Assembly: GCA_036568605.1 (NCBI GenBank)
Contig: DATCSE010000308.1
Span: 1 to 9,771 of the forward strand
DNA from: DATCSE01 sp036568605
GTDB lineage: Bacteria > Pseudomonadota > Gammaproteobacteria > Burkholderiales > Burkholderiaceae_C
Length of the DNA stretch: 9,771 nucleotides
Direction: 5' to 3'
Below the pieces are notes generated by a model. It saw only the letters and a program-made list of their open reading frames with translations. It was not told the DNA's origin and ran no database searches. Shown piece after piece: positions 5,446 to 9,771 of this stretch. Each line of letters begins with the position of its first letter. Within the stretch, counting starts at the first letter, position 1. The translations under genes were made by a program, and so were the position numbers.

Positions 5446-6864
5446 TCATGCCGCGCGTTGCAGCACACGCACCGCCTCGCGCGCAGCGTGGCCGAGCTGC
5501 ACGAGGTCCAGCCCCGGGATCGCGCCGTCGGCGACGACCGTGCGGCCGCCGACCAGCAGCGCCTTCAGCTGCGCGCGACCGCCGGCGACCGGCGCGATCG
5601 CGACGTCGTGCAAGCCGAAGTGCCGGGGGTCGTGCGTGAGCGAGTAGATCGCGATGTCGGCGGCCATGCCCGGCGCCAGCGTGCCGACGGCAGCTAGCCC
5701 GAGCACTGCGGCGCCGCCCGCGGTGCCCCAGCGCACGACGTCGTCGATGCTCGCGTCGCCCGCGCCTTGCTCGCCTGACCCGCCGCGGTGCAGCGCGAGC
5801 GCCTCCTGCCCGCCGCGCGCCCGCTGCATCAGCCACGCGGCATGCGCTTCCGAGAGCATGTCGGCTGCCTCGTTCGAGCCGGCGCCGTCGACGCCGATGG
5901 ACACCGTGACGCCGGCCTCCTCGAGCGCGCGCACCGGCGCGATGCCGCTGCCCAGCCGGCCGTTGCTCTGCGGGCAGTGGGCGATGCCGGTGCGCGTGGC
6001 GCCCAGCAGCGCGATCTCGTCGGCATCGAGCTTCACGAGGTGGGCGAACCACACGTCCTCGCCGAGGAAGCCGGTGCGCTGCGCGAACGCGATCGGCGTG
6101 ATGCCGTGCTGCTCGTGCGCGGCGTCCTGGTAGTGCACGGTCTCGGAGAGGTGCGAATGCAAGCGGATTCCGAGGCCGCGCGCGTGCTGCACGACGTCGC
6201 GCAGCTCGCCCTCGCGCATCGCGAACAGCAGCGTCGTCGGTGCCGCGGCGATGCGCGTGCGGGCATCGGGCGCGGGGTCGTGGTAGTCCGCGGCGAGCCG
6301 TTCGAGCGCGCGCAGGTACTCGTCCAGCGGCTCGGGGCGCAACGCGAGCGGGAGCTCGGCTTCGATCTCGCGCGTCAGCGTCGCGCCGCCCCGGCACAGC
6401 GCGAAGCGCAGGCCCAGGCGCTGCGCTTCGTCGAACAGGATCGCCGACGCATCGAACGGCATGCCGGGGAAGTACAGGTAGTTGTGGTCGGCGACCGTGC
6501 CGCAGCCCGACAGTGCGAGCTCGACCAGCCCGATGCGCGCCGCGAGCCGGAAGCGGGCTTCGTCGAACGCGCCGCGAAAGCGCAGCGGCGTGGCCGCGAG
6601 CCACGGCGTCAGCGTCGCGTTCAGGCCCTGCGGCACGCCCTTGAGCAGCGACTGGAACAGGTGATGGTGGGTGTTGACCCAGGCCGGGTAGACCACGCAG
6701 TCGCGTGCGTCGAGCTGCGTTTCGCCGGGTTGCGGCGCGAGGGTGCCGATGGCCTCGATGCGGCCGTCGCGCACACGGATGTCGGGGCCTGTCGCGCGCG
6801 ATGCGGCACCGCGTGCGCCGGTGACGATCGCCGCGGCGTCGTGGATCAGCAGGCTCGTGCTCAT
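5446..6864 (-). CDS. 8-oxoguanine-deaminase-like amidohydrolase (COG0402/SsnA-AtzA group)
   Basis: A 472-residue mononuclear metal amidohydrolase. In order: N-terminal beta domain, NTHHHLFQSLLKG (H66, H68), HSHLSET (H238, E241), WFAHLVKLD (H275), HCPQSNGRLGSGIAPV (296-311) and SIGVDGAGSNEAADM with the catalytic Asp at 326. The SNxRLxSGIAPV and VDGxxSNEAADM signatures are typical of the 8-oxoguanine/isoxanthopterin/guanine deaminase branch; atrazine-type enzymes share the fold. The reaction would be loss of ammonia from an amino-substituted purine, pterin or triazine-like ring. A Gly/Ala-rich stretch at 361-372 is a likely loop expansion. ATG 6864 overlaps the end of a linker frame (ATGA); AGGGGG (6875-6870), part of the preceding repeat, is the only candidate ribosome binding site. 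Exact substrate is not determinable. Confidence 0.88.
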   Translation of the reverse strand: MSTSLLIHDAAAIVTGARGAASRATGPDIRVRDGRIEAIGTLAPQPGETQLDARDCVVYPAWVNTHHHLFQSLLKGVPQGLNATLTPWLAATPLRFRGAFDEARFRLAARIGLVELALSGCGTVADHNYLYFPGMPFDASAILFDEAQRLGLRFALCRGGATLTREIEAELPLALRPEPLDEYLRALERLAADYHDPAPDARTRIAAAPTTLLFAMREGELRDVVQHARGLGIRLHSHLSETVHYQDAAHEQHGITPIAFAQRTGFLGEDVWFAHLVKLDADEIALLGATRTGIAHCPQSNGRLGSGIAPVRALEEAGVTVSIGVDGAGSNEAADMLSEAHAAWLMQRARGGQEALALHRGGSGEQGAGDASIDDVVRWGTAGGAAVLGLAAVGTLAPGMAADIAIYSLTHDPRHFGLHDVAIAPVAGGRAQLKALLVGGRTVVADGAIPGLDLVQLGHAAREAVRVLQRAA

Positions 6865-6971
6865 CGAGGCCCCCTACGTCGCTTCGCGCCGGTCCCCCGC
6901 GGGCCACGAAGAGGCCCGCTCTCGCGGCCCTTGGGGAGCGAGCGCCTTGGGAGCGGCCCGGCGGCGCTCAT
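6861..6971 (-). other. Short linker open frame through the 6867-6965 repeat (36 codons)
   Basis: An open frame starts at an ATG overlapping the Rieske gene stop (ATGA, 6971-6968) and ends in a TGA overlapping the deaminase ATG (ATGA, 6864-6861). It contains no stop across the inserted repeat. The peptide is rich in Arg, Gly and Pro and has no recognisable domain. It probably has no function as a protein, but its layout would preserve start-stop coupling between the flanking genes. Translation is inference. Confidence 0.35.
6867..6965. repeat. 99-bp intergenic insertion flanked by an 8-bp direct repeat
   Basis: The direct repeat GCTCATCG occurs at 6859-6866 and 6966-6973, immediately flanking this GC-rich block. 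On the minus strand the duplicated sequence is CGATGAGC, which contains the ATGA start-stop overlap. The block contains a perfect 7-bp stem with 7-base loop (GCGGGCC at 6899-6905 with GGCCCGC at 6913-6919) and further imperfect GGCCGC/GAGCG repeats. It has no coding content of its own beyond the linker frame. It resembles a dispersed repeat I recall from Comamonadaceae-type genomes (core CTCCCAAGGCGCTCGCTCCC), unverified here. The flanking duplication indicates insertion by a transposition-like event. Confidence 0.7.
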
Positions 6972-8029
6972 CGCGCACGCTCCACGCGCACGCCGATCGC
7001 TTCGAGCGGCGGCCGGTGCTGCTCGACCTCGCCGTGCTCGGCCAGCAGCGCCATCAGCTTCTGCCTGATCACGAGTCCGGGCTTGTCCGACGGCATGTGG
7101 AATTCCTGGCGCCGCCGCGTGTCGATGCAGGCGTCGGGGTCGGTCGCCTCCAGGATCTCGCGGTCTTCGGCGGTGACGGCGCCGTCCCAGGCTATGAGCC
7201 GCTGCGCGGGGCAGTCGGCCTCGGTGTCGTTCCGGTACAGCCACTGCACCAGCATCATCCGCTCGTCGTCGATCGGCGTCGCGCAGTTGTAGATGATGTG
7301 CTCGATGCCGCTGTCGTAGTGGCAGCCGAAGCGGCGCACGAACGGCAGGTGGTAGCGGTTGCGCAGGTGCCGCGTCACGATGGCGGCGGTGCTGCCGGTC
7401 ACGCGGTGCGCCTCCGGGGGGTTCAGGATGGGCACGCTGGACTCGGCCTCGAAGCCGTCGGCCGTGTCGACCAGCTCGTAGATCTTGGGTACCGGCCGGT
7501 CCGGGTCGCCGAAGGTGCCCCGGTGCACGAACGAGAAGTGGGCGTTGTCGAACGAGTTCTCCATCATCCGCACCGGGCTGGTCTTCCATTCCTGATAGAG
7601 CTGGAAGATGCGGCGGTAGCCGGGCCGGCCATCCTCGGGGAACTCGGGGATGGGCAGCAGCGGATCGTCCAGCGCGACCCACACGTAGCCGTACTGCTCG
7701 CGGCAATGGAAGGCCGGCACCTTGGCGTTGGCGGGGATGGTGTCGTCTGGCCCGAACTGCGGGATGCGCACGCAGCGGCCGCTCGCGTCGTAGGTCCAGC
7801 CGTGGTAGCCGCAGACGATGCGGCCCTCGCCATCGACACAGCCCTTGCTGAGCTTCGCGGTGCGGTGGCAGCAGCGGTCGCGCAGCGCGGCAGGCGTGCC
7901 GTCGGCGGTCTTCCAGAGCACCAGGTGCTCGCCGAGCAGCGTGAAGGGTTTGGGGCCGTCGTCCAGCGCGGCCAGGGGCATCAGCGCGTACCAGAAGCGG
8001 CGCAGGACGGGTTGCTGGGTCACGAGCAT
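6968..8029 (-). CDS. Rieske non-heme iron oxygenase, NdmA-like (N-demethylase type)
   Basis: A 353-residue oxygenase alpha subunit. The Rieske [2Fe-2S] site is C53-x-H55 (RDRCCHRTAKLSKG) and C73-x2-H76 (CGYHGWTYD). The mononuclear iron motif is ENSFDNAHFSFVH with N158, D161, H164 and H169. The stretch RDRCxHRxAKLSxGxV, then YHGWxYDxxGxCxxxP, IPxxAKV and EQYGxxW follows Pseudomonas methylxanthine N-demethylase NdmA closely as I remember it, and the length fits (NdmA about 350). Expected activity is oxidative N-demethylation or hydroxylation of a heterocycle, using O2 and electrons from a separate reductase. No such reductase is in the window. ATG 8029 has GGAGAG eight nucleotides upstream; the in-frame extension to 8182 has no conserved residues and was not used. 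It heads the first minus-strand group. Confidence 0.9.
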   Translation of the reverse strand: MLVTQQPVLRRFWYALMPLAALDDGPKPFTLLGEHLVLWKTADGTPAALRDRCCHRTAKLSKGCVDGEGRIVCGYHGWTYDASGRCVRIPQFGPDDTIPANAKVPAFHCREQYGYVWVALDDPLLPIPEFPEDGRPGYRRIFQLYQEWKTSPVRMMENSFDNAHFSFVHRGTFGDPDRPVPKIYELVDTADGFEAESSVPILNPPEAHRVTGSTAAIVTRHLRNRYHLPFVRRFGCHYDSGIEHIIYNCATPIDDERMMLVQWLYRNDTEADCPAQRLIAWDGAVTAEDREILEATDPDACIDTRRRQEFHMPSDKPGLVIRQKLMALLAEHGEVEQHRPPLEAIGVRVERAR

Positions 8030-8238
8030 GCGGCGATCTCTCCAGATGGGTCCATGGACGCGGTTCTCGACCGCGGCTGGAGCAATGACCCACGGCGCTC
8101 TCGGATGCGCGCCGCTGCCGGCTTCTACTCGGTCCCGGGTCAAGCAAGCGACATGCCATTCGCGATGCACCGGCAGGTGCACCGCGTCGCCGCAATAATC
8201 GATCGCATCTCAACCGCAGGCCCGCGGAGCCGACGACC
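8030..8238. promoter_or_regulatory. Divergent intergenic region between Rieske and gamma-glutamyltransferase genes
   Basis: This 209-bp region must hold promoters for both directions. Visible elements: inverted repeat CGCGGT/ACCGCG with 5-base gap (8059-8075), inverted repeat TGCACC/GGTGCA with 4-base gap (8166-8181), and an AATAAT -10-like hexamer (8194-8199) facing the plus-strand gene but without a good -35. GGAGAG (8043-8038, minus) and GGAG (8226-8229, plus) are the two ribosome binding sites. One isolated RutR-like half-site GGTCAA is at 8138-8143. Confidence 0.5.
8166..8181. promoter_or_regulatory. Candidate operator palindrome
   Basis: TGCACCGGCAGGTGCA has perfect 6-bp arms around GGCA. 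It is 12 bp upstream of the AATAAT hexamer and so would overlap the -35 region of a promoter for the gamma-glutamyltransferase gene, a typical place for a repressor or activator site. It does not resemble the palindrome at 4621-4649, so a different regulator is likely. Confidence 0.35.
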
Positions 8239-9771
8239 ATGACGCGTTCCTCATTCGACTGGACCCAGGGCTACCCCAGCCAGCGCCTGCCGATCTTCGG
8301 ACGCAATCTCGTCGCGACCTCGCACCCGCTCGCCGCACAAGCGGGCCTGCGCATGCTGCAACGCGGCGGCAACGCGGTCGACGCGGCGATCGCGACGGCG
8401 GCAGCGATGACCATCGTCGAGCCGGTCAGCAACGGCCTGGGATCCGATGCGTTCTGCCTGGTCTGGGACGGCCATGGCCTGCACGGGCTCAACGCCTCCG
8501 GCCGCGCGCCGCAGGCGTGGACGCCCGAGTACTTCGCGCGCAAGTACGGCGCCGACGCGAAGACGCCGCCGCAGCGCGGCTGGGACAGCGTGACCGTGCC
8601 CGGCGCGGTGGCCGGGTGGGTCGCGCTGCACCGGCGCTTCGGCAAGCTGCCGTTTGCCGATCTGCTCGCGCCGGCGATGGGCATCGCCGAGCGCGGCTAT
8701 GCCGTGCCCATCGTCGTGCAGCAGAAGTGGTCCGCCGCGGTGCCTCTGCTGCGCGAGCAGCCGGGCTTCGCGCAGGCCTTCATGCCGCACGGGCGCGCCC
8801 CCGAGGTCGGCGAGCAGTTCCGCTTCGCCGATGCCTCGCGCACGCTCAGATTGATCGCGCAAAGCGGCGGCGAGGACTACTACCGCGGCGAGATCGCCGC
8901 CGCGCTGGTCGAGCATGCGCGGGCGAACGGCGGCGCGGTGACGCTCGCGGACTTCGCTGCGTACGAGCCCGAGTGGGTCGAGCCGATTTCGCTGGACCAT
9001 GCTGGCCACACGCTGCACGAGATCCCGCCGAACGGGCAGGGCATCGCCGCGCTGATGGCGCTGGGCATCGCCCAGCAGTTCGACCTGGCGGCCATGCCGG
9101 TCGACGGCGTCGAATCGCGGCACATCCAGATCGAGGCGATGAAGCTCGCGTTCGCCGACGTGTACCGATACGTCGCCGAGCCGGCGAGCATGGAGGTCAC
9201 GGCCGCGCAGATGCTCTCGCCCGACTACCTCGCCGCACGCGCGAAGCTGATCGATCCCAAGCGCGCACAGGTCTTCGCGGCCGGCTCGCCGCACGACGTG
9301 CATCGGCGCGGCGGCACGATCTACCTGAGCGCGGCCGACGAGAGCGGGATGATGGTCAGCTTCATCCAGAGCAACTACATGGGCTTCGGCTCCGGCGTGG
9401 TCGTGCCCGGCTACGGCGTCTCGCTGCAGAACCGCGGCCACGGCTTCAGCCTGCTGCCGCAGAGCCCGAACGTCGTCGCGCCCGGCAAGCGGCCGTTCCA
9501 CACGATCATCCCCGCGTTCCTGACGAAGGACGGCCAGGCGCAGATGAGCTTCGGCGTGATGGGCGCGAACATGCAGCCGCAAGGCCATCTGCAGACGCTG
9601 GTGCGCATGCTGGACCATCGCCAGTCGCCGCAGGCCGCGTGCGACGCGCCGCGCTGGCGCTTCAACGAAGGGTTGGAGATCAACGTCGAGGCGGCGATGG
9701 AGCCGGCGGTCGTGCAGGGCCTGGCCGACCGCGGCCACCGCGTCGGCGTGATCGCCGACAGCTACCAGGAC
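8239..9771 (+). CDS. Gamma-glutamyltransferase family protein, YwrD-like (runs off the right edge)
   Basis: 511 residues of an N-terminal-nucleophile hydrolase, still open at the window end; only a few tens of residues should be missing. Motifs: LVATSHPLAAQAGLRMLQRGGNAVDAAIATA (24-54), NGLGSDAF (65-72), VPGAVAGW (120-127) and the autoprocessing/catalytic segment GGTIYLSAAD, with Thr360 as the expected nucleophile exposed by self-cleavage. After it come SFIQSNYMGFGSG (374-386) and SLQNRG. This pattern matches the YwrD branch and not glutathione-degrading E. coli Ggt, which has a TTH motif there. No clear signal peptide is present, so a cytoplasmic enzyme is likely. It would hydrolyse a gamma-glutamyl or related amide bond. 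ATG 8239 has GGAG nine nucleotides upstream. It is divergent from the catabolic cluster; a shared role is only suggested by proximity. Confidence 0.92.
   Translation, partial: MTRSSFDWTQGYPSQRLPIFGRNLVATSHPLAAQAGLRMLQRGGNAVDAAIATAAAMTIVEPVSNGLGSDAFCLVWDGHGLHGLNASGRAPQAWTPEYFARKYGADAKTPPQRGWDSVTVPGAVAGWVALHRRFGKLPFADLLAPAMGIAERGYAVPIVVQQKWSAAVPLLREQPGFAQAFMPHGRAPEVGEQFRFADASRTLRLIAQSGGEDYYRGEIAAALVEHARANGGAVTLADFAAYEPEWVEPISLDHAGHTLHEIPPNGQGIAALMALGIAQQFDLAAMPVDGVESRHIQIEAMKLAFADVYRYVAEPASMEVTAAQMLSPDYLAARAKLIDPKRAQVFAAGSPHDVHRRGGTIYLSAADESGMMVSFIQSNYMGFGSGVVVPGYGVSLQNRGHGFSLLPQSPNVVAPGKRPFHTIIPAFLTKDGQAQMSFGVMGANMQPQGHLQTLVRMLDHRQSPQAACDAPRWRFNEGLEINVEAAMEPAVVQGLADRGHRVGVIADSYQD

Noticed and set aside
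2317..5697. Very long plus-strand open frame (1126 codons) antisense to five genes
   Set aside because: It is a by-product of strong GC bias at third positions. Its translation is low-complexity Arg/Ala/His-rich without domains, while the minus strand here shows clear CodA, oxidoreductase, TetR and Rid motifs.
8138..8143. GGTCAA as a second RutR-like operator upstream of the Rieske gene
   Set aside because: Only one half-site is present; no partner is found at either 2-base or 15-base spacing.
8030..8182. N-terminal extension of the Rieske gene to a start at 8182
   Set aside because: The added 51 residues show no family similarity, and the ATG at 8029 has a well-placed GGAGAG and begins just before the conserved RRFWYALMPLA segment.
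5788..8242. Long plus-strand frames (5788-7068 and 6743-8242) antisense to the deaminase and Rieske genes
   Set aside because: Shadows of the minus-strand genes caused by GC-rich codon use; no conserved motifs.
8251..9738. 495-codon minus-strand frame opposite the gamma-glutamyltransferase
   Set aside because: Shadow frame: the plus strand encodes a full set of gamma-glutamyltransferase motifs, and the antisense translation has no recognisable pattern.
1..9771. tRNA, rRNA, CRISPR array, transposase or phage genes
   Set aside because: No tRNA-like cloverleaf, spaced direct-repeat array, transposase or integrase motif was seen; the only mobile-like elements are the two short repeats.

Overview
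The window comes from a high-GC (visibly about two-thirds G+C) Gram-negative bacterium. Its codon use and two of its intergenic repeats resemble what I recall from Burkholderiales of the Comamonadaceae/Leptothrix type, but that placement is inference. It carries an almost gapless catabolic-looking cluster on the minus strand and one divergent gene on the plus strand.

Layout, in minus-strand transcription order. A first group holds a Rieske oxygenase (8029-6968) that resembles methylxanthine N-demethylases, then an 8-oxoguanine-deaminase-like amidohydrolase (6864-5446), then a RutR-like TetR regulator (5409-4726). After a 105-bp gap with a GC hairpin and a 29-bp near-perfect palindrome comes a second group: a flavodoxin-fold NAD(P)H oxidoreductase (4620-4033), a cytosine-deaminase-like amidohydrolase (3923-2634), a Rid-family protein (2637-2167), a creatininase-family amidohydrolase (2156-1299), an NMT1/THI5-type substrate-binding protein (1233-244) and the start of its ABC ATPase (from 218, running off the left edge). 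A YwrD-type gamma-glutamyltransferase starts at 8239 on the plus strand and runs off the right edge.

Taken together, the genes suggest uptake and breakdown of a small, probably N-methylated or amino-substituted nitrogen heterocycle (purine, pyrimidine, pterin or creatinine-like). The ABC system would import it, the Rieske enzyme would demethylate or hydroxylate it, two different deaminases would remove exocyclic amines, the creatininase-type enzyme would open a ring or cut an amide, and the Rid protein would handle a reactive intermediate. The palindrome has arms TTGACCA/TGGTCAA, the known RutR half-sites, and lies against the start codon of the second group, so the TetR protein probably controls that group in response to a substrate or intermediate. 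The substrate itself cannot be read from the sequence.

The most unusual feature is structural. Two unrelated short repeats (3931-4025 and about 6867-6965) sit between genes of these operons. Each is read through by a short open frame (38 and 36 codons) that starts at an ATGA overlap with the upstream stop and ends at an ATGA or GTGA overlap with the downstream start. Each also places a purine-rich, Shine-Dalgarno-like tract just before the downstream start. The second repeat is flanked by an 8-bp direct repeat that allows the pre-insertion junction to be reconstructed.
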